The notes beneath the pieces are model-generated. The model had not been told where the DNA came from and did not search any database. It saw nothing but the letters and a program-made list of their open reading frames with translations. Positions 1 to 8,232 of a DNA stretch of 22,232 bases are shown here, in pieces. Numbering within the stretch: the first letter of the stretch is position 1; each line of letters begins with the position of its first letter. The position numbers and the translations under genes are program-made. Source of the stretch: QHVT01 sp036387915. GTDB lineage: Bacteria > Acidobacteriota > Thermoanaerobaculia > Gp7-AA8. The DNA lies in assembly GCA_036387915.1 (NCBI GenBank), contig DASVSV010000560.1:1-22232 (forward strand), in the 5' to 3' direction.

Positions 1-9
1 CCGAATTCG

Positions 10-36
10 AAAGCGGCGGCCAGGCCGCCGCACTCC
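10..36 (+). repeat. REP-like palindrome, copy 1
   Basis: A 9-bp arm GCGGCGGCC (13-21) is followed after one base by its exact reverse complement (23-31). It is flanked by AAA on the left and ACTCC on the right. The pattern AAAGCGGC..GC / GC..GCCGC.CACTCC recurs at 10587-10616 (inverted), 10678-10706 and 22116-22145 (inverted), always between genes. Homology with the 10678 copy continues rightward through CACTCCATA and a further CTCCGC. It may also act as a terminator for a gene left of the window, but no U-tract follows. Confidence 0.7.
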
Positions 37-74
37 ATAGACGCTCCGCCCGTCCGCACTCCGCTAACAATAAC

Positions 75-104
75 TTGCGCGCTCATGCGATAACGCCATA
101 AAGT
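75..104 (+). promoter_or_regulatory. Conserved upstream element of the secreted-protein array, copy 1
   Basis: TTGC, six variable bases, ATGCGATAACG, one variable base, then CATAAAGT. The same 30-bp arrangement with identical spacing occurs at 5463-5492 ahead of the third paralogue, while the flanking bases differ. Read as a promoter, TTGCGC and CATAAA sit 16 bp apart, a plausible -35/-10 pair. However, the conserved block includes the spacer, which suggests an operator or a specialised sigma-factor site instead. The element sits 140 bp before the first gene, with a module relic in between. Confidence 0.55.
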
Positions 105-114
105 GGTGCCGATC

Positions 115-219
115 ATGCACGCCGCAGGTCGTTTCTCAGCCGCCATCGAAGCGGCGACGCGAGGCAATGGTTGCTCCGCGCCGATCACAGCCAGCGAAGT
201 CACTACAGGCAAACCGTCA
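115..219 (+). pseudogene. Relic of the C-terminal end of a further array paralogue
   Basis: Reading from ATG 115 in a frame different from the following gene gives MHAAGRFSAAIEAATRGNGC, then SAPITASEVTTG. This lines up without gaps with the C-terminal ends of the array modules, for example MRAEGRYSVDFDAAALGNGC followed by SPGTPESEITTG in the third paralogue and RFSVQIDANALGNGC in the first. The rest of the module is absent. Codon choice is less GC-rich at third positions (GGT, CGT, TCA, TTG) than in the intact genes, consistent with decay. After residue 35 the frame continues only as a shadow into the next gene. I infer an internal deletion that removed most of a fourth gene and left its tail behind the promoter-like element. 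A short translated peptide cannot be excluded. Confidence 0.7.
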
Positions 220-244
220 TTGGACCCGGGAGGAACTCACGACC

Positions 245-2773
245 ATGAAAAAGCTCCTGATGTGCGCCCTGCTCGCCCTGGCCTGGAACGCCGCCGCCGT
301 CACCGTCGCCAACGACGACACCTGCGACATCGCCGTCATGCCCGCGGCGACGCTGCTCCTCCCCTATTTCGAAGTCGACCTGCAGGACCGGGCCGGTGAG
401 ACGACGCTCTTCACCGTCACCAACGTCACCAACGTCGACCAGATCGCGCGCGTCACCCTCTGGACCGATTACGCGTACCCGGTCATCAGCTTCAACATCT
501 ACCTGACCGGATACGACGTGCAGAGCATCAATCTCTTCGACCTGATCGCGCGCGGCATCATCGCCCCGAACAGCGGCACGGGAACGCAGGTCACCAAGCG
601 GGGCCAGTACTCGGACACGAATCCGGCGCTCGACCTGAGCAGGTGCGACCGGCTGCCGGGCGCACTCGACCCGGTCTACGTCAATCGCCTGCAGGAGGCC
701 TTCACCCTCGGCGAGGTTGATCGCATCGGCACACTCGAGGGATGCAAGGAGGTCGGCGGCGTGCACTCGCGCGCCATCGGTTACGCGACCATCGACGTCG
801 TCACCACGTGCGGCGTGACCGACCCCACCGAGAGCGCGTACTGGAGCACCATCGGCTACGACAACGTCCTGATCGGGGATTACCAGCAGGTCAACGGGGC
901 CGAGGCATCGGCGCAGGGTGGACCGATGGTGCACATTCGGGCCATCCCCGAGGGGGGGACGGCGGAGTCGCGGGCGCGGTTGTTCCGCTACGACGTCTTC
1001 GAGCGCACGTTCTACAGCCAGTACCAGGCCGCGGAGACGCCGCGTCTGGACGGCCGCCAGCCGCTGCCCGCGCAGTTCATGACGCGCTGGATCCACGGCC
1101 GCGCCGCCGGTTACGAGACGTTCCTGAAAGTCTGGCGCGAGCCCGGAACGGACGGGAACACGACCTGCCGCGAATTCGCCGCGAACGCTCAGCTCGGCTT
1201 GCGCGAGATCGTCACCTTTGACGAGAACGAGAACGCCACCGGGGACGCGCCGCAGAGCAACATCTTCCCCGGCTTGGAACTCGCACTGCCGCCCACCTCG
1301 CGCACGTGGATCGGCGACGCCTCGATTTATCCGCAACTCTCCAACGGCTCGCCCGCCGGCTGGATCTACCTGAACCTCGATCGCGAGGGCTCCGGCAACG
1401 CCTCGCAAGCGTGGGTGGTAGCCTCGATGCGCGCCTTCGGACGTTACTCGACCGACATCGACGCGACGGCGCTCGGCAACGGCTGCTCCGAGCCCGCCCG
1501 CATCAGCGAAGTGTCGCGTTTCAACGGCGCGGCCATCGGTCCCGCGCCGAACGACAACCGCGTCGACGACAAGACCGTGTCGACGAAAAACGACGACAGC
1601 TGCGACATCGCCCAACTCCCGGCAGCCACGCTGCTCCTCCCGTATTTCAACGTCGACCTCGACGACCGCGCCGGGCCGACGACGCTCTTCACCGTCACCA
1701 ACGTCACCGCGCAGGACCGGATCGCGCGGGTCACGCTCTGGACCGACCTCTCCGTGCCGGTCGTGTCGTTCAACCTCTACCTAACCGGCTACGACGTGCA
1801 GAGCATCAATCTCTTCGACGTACTGAAGTCCGGCACGATCGGCAGCCTCCTGGCCACGCGCGGCGAGTACTCCGACCCGAACGCGCGCATCGACATCCGC
1901 GCGTGCGACCGCGTCACGTCACTCACGCCGGAGATGCTCGAGCGGATGGCGGACGCGTTCACGACCGGTACCGCGGACGAATGCGACGAGATCGGACTCA
2001 CTCACGAGAACGCGGTCGGCTACGCCACGATCGACGTGGTCCGCAACTGCGACACGCGCGGGCCGCTCTCGCCGGAGTACTGGCGCGAGGACATCGCGTA
2101 CGACAACGTGCTGACCGGCGATTACCAGTACCTCGAGGCGCGGAACGCCTCCGCCGGCGGCTCGCCGCTCGTGCACATCCGCGCCGTGCCCGAAGGTGGC
2201 GAGGAGCAGGCGCCGTTCGCGCGCACGTTCTACTCCAACTTCCAGACCCGGTCTGCACCGAAACTCGACGGACGCCAGCCGCTGCCGTCTTTGTTCGCGG
2301 CGCGGTGGATCAGCGGCACCGCCAGCGCCTTCAACACGTCGTTCCTGATCTGGCGTGAGTCGGCCCGCGGTGCGCGCAGCACGTGCGCCACGAACCCGGC
2401 GAACCTGACGCCGTGGACGGCGACCGTCAAGTTCGACGAAGCGGAGAACGCGTGGGGCGACAACCCCTGCAACCTGTGCAATCCGCCGATCCCGTTCGAC
2501 GCCACGCTGCCGTCGACGGCACGCGTGGCCAGCAATGACTCCGACCTCTTCCCGCAGGCGCTGAACGGCGCACCCGGCGGCTGGCTCTACTTCAACCTCG
2601 ACGACGGCGACGACAGCAACGGCGCACAGCAGGCCTGGGTCGTGGCGTCGATGTCGTCCCAGAACCGCTTCTCCGTGCAGATCGACGCGAACGCCCTCGG
2701 CAACGGCTGCTCGGCGCCGGTGGAGGCGACGGAAGTCTTCGGCGGCAGCGAGATCATCGGACCCCCGCAATGA
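245..2773 (+). CDS. Secreted two-module protein, array paralogue 1 (uncharacterised family)
   Basis: Function unknown. The 842-residue product starts at ATG 245, chosen because GGGAGGA (228-234) lies 10 bp upstream and the product opens with a signal peptide (MKKLLMCALLALAWNAAA, residues 1-18). An earlier in-frame ATG at 167 would add a non-signal leader inside the relic. Two homologous modules follow: A at about 23-420 and B at about 447-842, joined by a Pro/Asn linker. Each module carries, in order, NDD.CDIA.(M/L)PAATLLLPYF, TTLFTVTNVT, ARVTLWTD, YLTGYDVQSINLFD, GYATIDVV, YDNVL.GDYQ, VHIRA.PEGG, RTFYS, LDGRQPLP, a WRE segment, FDE.ENA.GD, NG..GGW.Y.NLD, QAWVVASM and a closing GNGCS. Module A has six cysteines and module B eight, suggesting disulfides in an exported protein. 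No transmembrane anchor or catalytic motif is recognised. The stop overlaps the next start (ATGA). Confidence 0.9.
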   Translation: MKKLLMCALLALAWNAAAVTVANDDTCDIAVMPAATLLLPYFEVDLQDRAGETTLFTVTNVTNVDQIARVTLWTDYAYPVISFNIYLTGYDVQSINLFDLIARGIIAPNSGTGTQVTKRGQYSDTNPALDLSRCDRLPGALDPVYVNRLQEAFTLGEVDRIGTLEGCKEVGGVHSRAIGYATIDVVTTCGVTDPTESAYWSTIGYDNVLIGDYQQVNGAEASAQGGPMVHIRAIPEGGTAESRARLFRYDVFERTFYSQYQAAETPRLDGRQPLPAQFMTRWIHGRAAGYETFLKVWREPGTDGNTTCREFAANAQLGLREIVTFDENENATGDAPQSNIFPGLELALPPTSRTWIGDASIYPQLSNGSPAGWIYLNLDREGSGNASQAWVVASMRAFGRYSTDIDATALGNGCSEPARISEVSRFNGAAIGPAPNDNRVDDKTVSTKNDDSCDIAQLPAATLLLPYFNVDLDDRAGPTTLFTVTNVTAQDRIARVTLWTDLSVPVVSFNLYLTGYDVQSINLFDVLKSGTIGSLLATRGEYSDPNARIDIRACDRVTSLTPEMLERMADAFTTGTADECDEIGLTHENAVGYATIDVVRNCDTRGPLSPEYWREDIAYDNVLTGDYQYLEARNASAGGSPLVHIRAVPEGGEEQAPFARTFYSNFQTRSAPKLDGRQPLPSLFAARWISGTASAFNTSFLIWRESARGARSTCATNPANLTPWTATVKFDEAENAWGDNPCNLCNPPIPFDATLPSTARVASNDSDLFPQALNGAPGGWLYFNLDDGDDSNGAQQAWVVASMSSQNRFSVQIDANALGNGCSAPVEATEVFGGSEIIGPPQ

Positions 2774-5406
2774 ACACTGGACGGAGCGCCGGCCCTGAAG
2801 CAGTCCCCTCTCCCCACCGCAGTGGGGAGAGGGGACTGGGTGTCGCGAGACGCGCGTATCGGGGCTCCGTGGTCACACTTGTTTTTCTCCTCGCGCTGGC
2901 GTGGAACGCGGGCGCAGTCACCACCCAGAACGACGCGAGCTGCGACATCGCCGTCATGCCGGCGGCCACGCTCCTGCTCCCGTACTTTGAAGTCGACCTC
3001 GACGACCGCACCGGCGAGACGACGCTCTTCACCGTCACCAACGTCACCAGCGTCGACCAGGTCGCGCGCGTCACGCTCTGGACCGATTACGCGTATCCGG
3101 TCATCAACTTCAACATCTACCTGACCGGGTACGACGTGCAGAGCATCAACCTCTACGACATCCTCGCGCGGGCAGTGATCGCCCCGCCGTATGGAATCCA
3201 GCAGGAGGGCACCGGGACCGAGATCTCGAAGCGCGGCCGCTACTCCGACCCGAATGCGGCCATTGATGTAACGCAGTGCGACCGGCTGCCCGGCAACATC
3301 GACCCCGTCTATCTGGACATCTTTCGCGACGCGTTCATGGAGGGGCGGATCGACTCGATCGGCACCATCAAGGGATGCGAGGACATCGGCGGAGAGCACG
3401 ACCGCGCCGTCGGCTACGCCACCATCGACGTCGTCGCCACCTGCGACGTCACGGATGCCACCGATGCCGAGTACTGGACCACCATCCGTTACGACAACGT
3501 CCTGACCGGCGACTACCAGCAGCTCAACGTCGGCGAGGCATCGGCGCAGGGCGGGCCGATGGTGCACATCCGCGCCGTCCCCGAAGGCGGTACCGCGGAG
3601 TCGCGGGCGCGGCTCTTCCGGTACGACGTCTTCGAGCGCACGTTCTACAGCCGCTACCAGTCGCCGCTCACGCCGAACCTCGACGGGCGGCAGCCGCTCC
3701 CGGCAACGTTCGCCGCGCGCTGGATCCGCGGCGGCACGTCGCTCTACCAGACGTCGCTGAAGATCTGGCGCGAAGGGAGCAGCGGTCGCAACGCCGCATG
3801 CGGTGAGCTCAACGCGAACGGCGCGCTCGAGTTCCGCGAGGCCGTGGTCTTCGACGAGAACGAGAACGCGGCCGGCGCGGTGCCCGCCCAGATCCGGTTC
3901 CCGCCTTATCCCGAGCCCGCCTTCCCCGCCACGTCGCGAACGCTGGTCACCGACACGAACCTCTACCCGCAGCTCACCAACGGCTCGATCGGCGGGTGGC
4001 TCTACCTCAACCTCGACCGCGACGGCTCCGGCAACGCGGGCCAGGCCTGGGTGACCTCCTCCATGCGCGCCCTCGGCCGCTACTCGACCGACATCGACGC
4101 GACCGCCCTCGGCAACGGCTGCTCCGAGCCGGCCCGCATCAGCGAGGTGTCCCGTTTCAACGGCGCGACCATCGCGCCCGCGCCGAACGACAACCGCATC
4201 GCTGACAAAGTGATCACGACGAAAAACGACGACAGTTGCGACATCGCCCAGCTTCCGGCGGCAACGCTGCTCCTCCCGTACTTCGAGGTCGGCCTCGACG
4301 AAACCGGCGGCGTGAACACGCTCTTCACCGTCACCAACGTCAGCCCGGGGGACCAGATCGCGCGGGTCACCCTCTGGACCGACCTCGCCGTGCCGGTCGT
4401 GTCGTTCAATCTCTACCTGACCGGCTACGACGTGCAGAGCATCAACCTCTTCGACGTCCTGAAATCCGGCGCGATCGGCACTCCCGCCGCCGCGCGCGGC
4501 CAATACTCCGACGCGAATTCGCGCCTCGACATCCGTGGCTGCGACCGCGTCACCGCACTGACGCCGGACATGCTCGAGCGGCTGGCGGACGCGTTCCAGA
4601 TCGGGACCGCGGACGACTGCAAAGAGATCGGGAACCCGCACGCGAACGCCGTCGGCTACGCGACTATCGACGTGGTCCGCAACTGCGACACGCAGGGGCC
4701 GCTCTCGCCGGAGTACTGGCGCGAGGACATCGCATACGACAACGTCCTGACCGGCGACTACCAGCAGCTCCTGCCGTTTCTCGAGCTCGCGGGCGGCTCG
4801 CCGCTCGTGCACATCCGCGCGGTACCGGAGGGGGGCCGGGAGCCGGCGCCGTTCGAGCGCACGTTCTACGCGAGCTTCCAGACCCGGTCCGCACCGAAAC
4901 GCGATGGACGGCAGCCGCTGCCGTCGCTGTTCGCGGCCCGATGGATCAACGGCAGCGCCAGCGGCTTCCAGACGTCATATCTGATGTGGCGTGAGTCGGC
5001 CACGGGCGCTCGCAGCGCGTGCGGCCGGCACGAGGCGAACTTCATCCCGTACACGGACGTCGTGGTGTTCGACGAAGCCGAAAACGCGTGGGGCGACAGT
5101 CGCTGCACCCGTTGCGATCCGCCGATTGCGTTCGTACCCACCCTTCCCTCCACGGCACGCGTCTCCGTCGCCGACACCTCCCTCTTCCCGCACGCGGCGA
5201 ACGGTGCCACCGGCGGCTGGGCGTACTTCAATCTCGACGACGGCCATGACGGCAACGGTGCGCAGCAGGCCTGGGTCGTGGCGTCGATGTCCTCGCAAAA
5301 CCGCTTCTCCGTGCAAACCGACGCAACCGCGCTGGGCAACGGCTGCTCGGCGCCGGTCGCGCGGAGCGAGATCGCGCAGGGCACGGCAGTGATCGGGCCG
5401 CCGTGA
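2770..5406 (+). CDS. Secreted two-module protein, array paralogue 2 (uncharacterised family)
   Basis: This is a close paralogue of the preceding gene, with modules at about residues 54-462 and 484-878 of the 878-residue reading from ATG 2770. That ATG overlaps the previous stop by 4 bp. The N-terminus is odd: residues 1-33 are encoded by a short palindrome and unrelated sequence. Homology with paralogue 1 resumes only inside the signal-peptide core (LLALAWNAGAVT against LLALAWNAAAVT). The hydrophobic core still follows basic residues (RRAYRG), so export is plausible. GTG 2869 is an alternative start giving a signal peptide with almost no basic region; neither start has a convincing ribosome site. 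The linker and module B match paralogue 1 closely (SEVSRFNGATIAPAPNDNR), so the two genes are a more recent duplicate pair than either is with paralogue 3. Function unknown. Confidence 0.85.
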   Translation: MNTGRSAGPEAVPSPHRSGERGLGVARRAYRGSVVTLVFLLALAWNAGAVTTQNDASCDIAVMPAATLLLPYFEVDLDDRTGETTLFTVTNVTSVDQVARVTLWTDYAYPVINFNIYLTGYDVQSINLYDILARAVIAPPYGIQQEGTGTEISKRGRYSDPNAAIDVTQCDRLPGNIDPVYLDIFRDAFMEGRIDSIGTIKGCEDIGGEHDRAVGYATIDVVATCDVTDATDAEYWTTIRYDNVLTGDYQQLNVGEASAQGGPMVHIRAVPEGGTAESRARLFRYDVFERTFYSRYQSPLTPNLDGRQPLPATFAARWIRGGTSLYQTSLKIWREGSSGRNAACGELNANGALEFREAVVFDENENAAGAVPAQIRFPPYPEPAFPATSRTLVTDTNLYPQLTNGSIGGWLYLNLDRDGSGNAGQAWVTSSMRALGRYSTDIDATALGNGCSEPARISEVSRFNGATIAPAPNDNRIADKVITTKNDDSCDIAQLPAATLLLPYFEVGLDETGGVNTLFTVTNVSPGDQIARVTLWTDLAVPVVSFNLYLTGYDVQSINLFDVLKSGAIGTPAAARGQYSDANSRLDIRGCDRVTALTPDMLERLADAFQIGTADDCKEIGNPHANAVGYATIDVVRNCDTQGPLSPEYWREDIAYDNVLTGDYQQLLPFLELAGGSPLVHIRAVPEGGREPAPFERTFYASFQTRSAPKRDGRQPLPSLFAARWINGSASGFQTSYLMWRESATGARSACGRHEANFIPYTDVVVFDEAENAWGDSRCTRCDPPIAFVPTLPSTARVSVADTSLFPHAANGATGGWAYFNLDDGHDGNGAQQAWVVASMSSQNRFSVQTDATALGNGCSAPVARSEIAQGTAVIGPP
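2802..2837. repeat. Perfect 16-bp palindromic repeat inside the 5' end of paralogue 2
   Basis: AGTCCCCTCTCCCCAC (2802-2817) and its exact reverse complement (2822-2837) are separated by CGCA. If the ATG at 2770 is used, the palindrome is translated as part of the leader. It resembles the CCTTCTCCCCTC palindrome at 14191-14216, pointing to a dispersed repeat family. Just upstream, CGGAGCGCCGGCC (2782-2794) looks like a truncated left arm of the hairpins found after paralogues 2 and 3. The transcript hairpin could attenuate paralogue 2 or hide its start. Confidence 0.85.
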
Positions 5407-5424
5407 CGACGGCGCCGTAGTCGA

Positions 5425-5450
5425 GGGAGCGCCGCCGTCCCGGCGCTCCC
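5425..5450 (+). terminator. Hairpin after paralogue 2
   Basis: GGGAGCGCCG (5425-5434) pairs perfectly with CGGCGCTCCC (5441-5450) across a CCGTCC loop, 18 bp after the stop codon. It is followed by CGCAAATAAC, so it lacks a U-tract and would be a weak intrinsic terminator or a 3'-end stabiliser. It shares the GAGCGCCG core with the hairpin after paralogue 3. The conserved upstream element of paralogue 3 starts 13 bp further on. Confidence 0.5.
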
Positions 5451-5462
5451 CGCAAATAACAC

Positions 5463-5492
5463 TTGCTTCGATATGCGATAACGGCATAAAGT
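5463..5492 (+). promoter_or_regulatory. Conserved upstream element of the secreted-protein array, copy 2
   Basis: Second copy of the 30-bp element described at 75-104: TTGC, six variable bases, ATGCGATAACG, one variable base, CATAAAGT. It lies between the hairpin after paralogue 2 and the start of paralogue 3, 117 bp before ATG 5610. The position between two non-overlapping genes supports a role in starting or controlling transcription of paralogue 3. No copy occurs ahead of paralogue 2, which abuts paralogue 1 and is presumably co-transcribed with it. Confidence 0.55.
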
Positions 5493-5609
5493 CTGCCCGG
5501 AAAATTCCCGATGAACTGGCACCTAGAACTGGTCTCGCACTCGCTGATGGCGCGCGCTCGCGTCATACAGTCCCAACTCCGGTCCCGTTCAATGATGAGG
5601 AGAATGAAG

Positions 5610-8219
5610 ATGATCAAACGGATCCTTCCCCTGCTGTTCGCCGCCGCGCTCTCCTTCACCGCGGGCGCCGCGACCGTCGACAACGACGACAGTTGCGACA
5701 TCTCCGTTCTCCCCGCGGCCACGCTCCTCCTGCCGTACTTCGAGGTCGACCTCGACAACTTCGGTGGCGCGACGACGCTCTTCACCATCACCAACGTCAC
5801 CAACTTCGACCAGGTCGCGCGCGTCACGCTCTGGACCGACCGCGCCTATCCGGTCCTCAACTTCAACATCTACCTGACCGGGTATGACGTCCAGGCCATC
5901 AACCTCTTCGACATCATCGCGCGCGGCGTCATTGCCCCGGCCGCCGGCACCGGCACGCTGGTCACGCCGAAACGCGGCATGTTCTCCGACCGCAATACGC
6001 AGCTCGACCTCTCCGCCTGCGACCGCCTTCCCGGGAACCTCGATCCCGCTTACGTCGAGCGGATGCAGGACGCCTTCACCCGGGGCCGCTTCGATGAGCT
6101 CGGCCCGCTGGAGGCGTGCCAAAACATCGGCGGGCAGCACGACAACGCCGTCGGCTACGCCACCATCGACGTGGTCGGCCGCTGCACGCACGAGAACCCG
6201 ACCGAGGCCGCTTACTGGAACGGTGCCGTGCGGTACGACAACGTGCTGATCGGCGACTACCAGCACGTCAACCCTTCCGCCGATTCGGCGCAGGGCAGCA
6301 CCATGGTCCACATCCGCGCCGTGCCGGAGGGCGGTACCGCGGAGACGCGTGCCTCGCTCTTCACCTACGACGCCGGTTTCGAGCGCACGTTCTACAGCCG
6401 CTATCAGGCCGCGGCCACGCCGAAGCTCGACGGGCGCCAGCCGCTCCCGTCGCAGTTCGCCACACGCTGGATCCAGGGCAGCTCGAACGATTACCGCACG
6501 TCGCTGAAAGTCTGGCGCGAAGGCAGCGAGTCCTCGGACGCGTGCGCGTCGTTCGCAGGGAACGCGGACCTCGACGTGACGGAGATCGTGCTCTTCGACG
6601 AGAACGAGAACGCCGTCGGCACGCGCGGCGCGCAGCTCGAGCTCGCGGCCACGTCCAGCACCGACGTCGACGACGCGGAGGTCTATCCGCAGCCGCCCAA
6701 CGCCGCCACCAGCGGCTGGATGTTCCTCAACCTCGACCGCAATTTCCGCGACGACGTGGCCACGCAGAACTGGGTCATCTCCTCGATGCGCGCGCTCGAC
6801 GGCCGCTACTCCACCGACATCGACGCCATCGCCCTCGGCAACGGCTGCTCGTCCGACGTGCGTCCGAGCGAAGTCACCGGCGCCACGGCCACGGTGACCA
6901 TCGGCCCGGCGCCGAACAGGAACGCCGGCCGCGGCGCCGCGTCCGTGAACAACGACGACAGTTGCGACATCGCCCTGCTGCCGGCGGCGACGCTGCTCCT
7001 CCCCTACTTTGAAGTGGACCTCGAGAACCGCGCCGGCGAGTCCACGCTCTTCACCGTGACCAACGTCAGCCCGGCCGAGCAGATCGCGCGGGTCACGCTC
7101 TGGACCGATTACTCGGTCCCGGTGATCTCGTTCAACGTCTACCTGACCGGCTACGACGTGCAGAGCATCAACCTCTTCGACGTGATCGCCTCCGGCCGCA
7201 TCGCCCCGAACCTCGGCACGGGCACGCTGATCGCGCCGCGCGGCACGTACTCCGATCGCAACGAGCAGCTCGACCTCGGCGACTGCCGCCGCCTGGCCGT
7301 CCAGCTCGAAGAGGGCTACATCGAGCGGATGCAGGACGCCTTCACCTTAGGCGCCGTCGAAGATCTCAACGGCGTGGAAGGCTGCGACGAGATCGGCAAC
7401 ACGCACGACAACGCGGTCGGCTATGCGACGATCGATCTCGTCCGCAACTGCTCGGCGAACGGTCCCGCGGTGGCCGGTTACTGGCGCGAAGACCTCGCCT
7501 ACGACAACGTCCTGATCGGCGATTACCAGCAGGTCAGCAGCTCGCAGAACTTCGCGCAGAGCGGCACGATGGTGCATGTTCGGGCCGTGCCGGAGGGGGG
7601 CACGCAGGCCGAGCGCCTGGCCAATGCGCGGCAGTACCACCCTCGCGGGGAGCGCACGTTCTACAGCCGCTACCAGTCGCCGGCCACACCGAAGCTCGAC
7701 GGACGCCAGCCGCTGCCCTCGACGTTCGCCGCGCGCTGGATCCAGGGTGGCGCGGGACAGTTCCAGACTTCCTTCAAGACCTGGCGCGAGGGGAAGGGCG
7801 GCCATACTACCTGCGGCCATCACGCCGACGACAACGTCACCAAGATCATGGAGGTCGTCCGCTTCGACGAGGCGGAGAACGGCATCGGCGACATCCCGGT
7901 GAGCCGGGTCTGCACGCCGATCTTCACGGAGAATACGCTTCCCACAAGCTCGCGGACTTCCGTCGCCGACGCGTCGATTTACCCGCAGCTCACCAACGGC
8001 GCGATCGGCGGCTGGATGTATCTCAACCTCGACAACTGCGAGCGCGACCAGTGGGGCAGCCAGAACTGGGTGACGGTCTCAATGCGCGCCGAAGGCCGCT
8101 ACTCCGTCGACTTTGACGCCGCCGCCCTCGGCAACGGCTGCTCGCCCGGCACACCGGAAAGCGAGATCACCACGGGCACCAGGATCATCGGGCCCGCGGC
8201 GAATTCGAACTCGCGATAA
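5610..8219 (+). CDS. Secreted two-module protein, array paralogue 3 (uncharacterised family)
   Basis: Third and most divergent member of the array, 869 residues from ATG 5610. This start is chosen because GAGGAG (5597-5602) lies 7 bp upstream and the product then opens with a signal peptide (MIKRILPLLFAAALSFTAGA, residues 1-20). In-frame ATGs at 5511, 5592, 5595 and 5604 are less suitable. Module A covers about residues 24-430 and module B about 447-869, with the full motif series of the family. The linker is again Pro/Asn-rich (TIGPAPNRN). The protein ends with a GNGCSPG segment and a short Ser/Asn tail. Module B has extra cysteines near the C-terminus (SRVC, DNCERD) at places that differ from module B of paralogues 1 and 2. 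It has its own upstream element and a following hairpin, so it is probably a separate transcription unit. Function unknown. Confidence 0.9.
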   Translation: MIKRILPLLFAAALSFTAGAATVDNDDSCDISVLPAATLLLPYFEVDLDNFGGATTLFTITNVTNFDQVARVTLWTDRAYPVLNFNIYLTGYDVQAINLFDIIARGVIAPAAGTGTLVTPKRGMFSDRNTQLDLSACDRLPGNLDPAYVERMQDAFTRGRFDELGPLEACQNIGGQHDNAVGYATIDVVGRCTHENPTEAAYWNGAVRYDNVLIGDYQHVNPSADSAQGSTMVHIRAVPEGGTAETRASLFTYDAGFERTFYSRYQAAATPKLDGRQPLPSQFATRWIQGSSNDYRTSLKVWREGSESSDACASFAGNADLDVTEIVLFDENENAVGTRGAQLELAATSSTDVDDAEVYPQPPNAATSGWMFLNLDRNFRDDVATQNWVISSMRALDGRYSTDIDAIALGNGCSSDVRPSEVTGATATVTIGPAPNRNAGRGAASVNNDDSCDIALLPAATLLLPYFEVDLENRAGESTLFTVTNVSPAEQIARVTLWTDYSVPVISFNVYLTGYDVQSINLFDVIASGRIAPNLGTGTLIAPRGTYSDRNEQLDLGDCRRLAVQLEEGYIERMQDAFTLGAVEDLNGVEGCDEIGNTHDNAVGYATIDLVRNCSANGPAVAGYWREDLAYDNVLIGDYQQVSSSQNFAQSGTMVHVRAVPEGGTQAERLANARQYHPRGERTFYSRYQSPATPKLDGRQPLPSTFAARWIQGGAGQFQTSFKTWREGKGGHTTCGHHADDNVTKIMEVVRFDEAENGIGDIPVSRVCTPIFTENTLPTSSRTSVADASIYPQLTNGAIGGWMYLNLDNCERDQWGSQNWVTVSMRAEGRYSVDFDAAALGNGCSPGTPESEITTGTRIIGPAANSNSR

Positions 8220-8232
8220 GGACAATCAAGCG

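Noticed and set aside
103..399. A 98-codon plus-strand frame starting at GTG 103.
   Set aside because: Only its first third shows family similarity (the relic). The rest is a frame-shifted shadow of paralogue 1 with Arg-rich nonsense composition.
2587..4812. A 741-codon open frame on the minus strand inside paralogues 1 and 2, with similar long antisense frames at 203-1615 and elsewhere.
   Set aside because: They mirror strongly GC3-biased genes, are rich in Arg/Val/Asp/Gly, have no recognisable motifs and lie opposite genes supported by paralogy and signal peptides.
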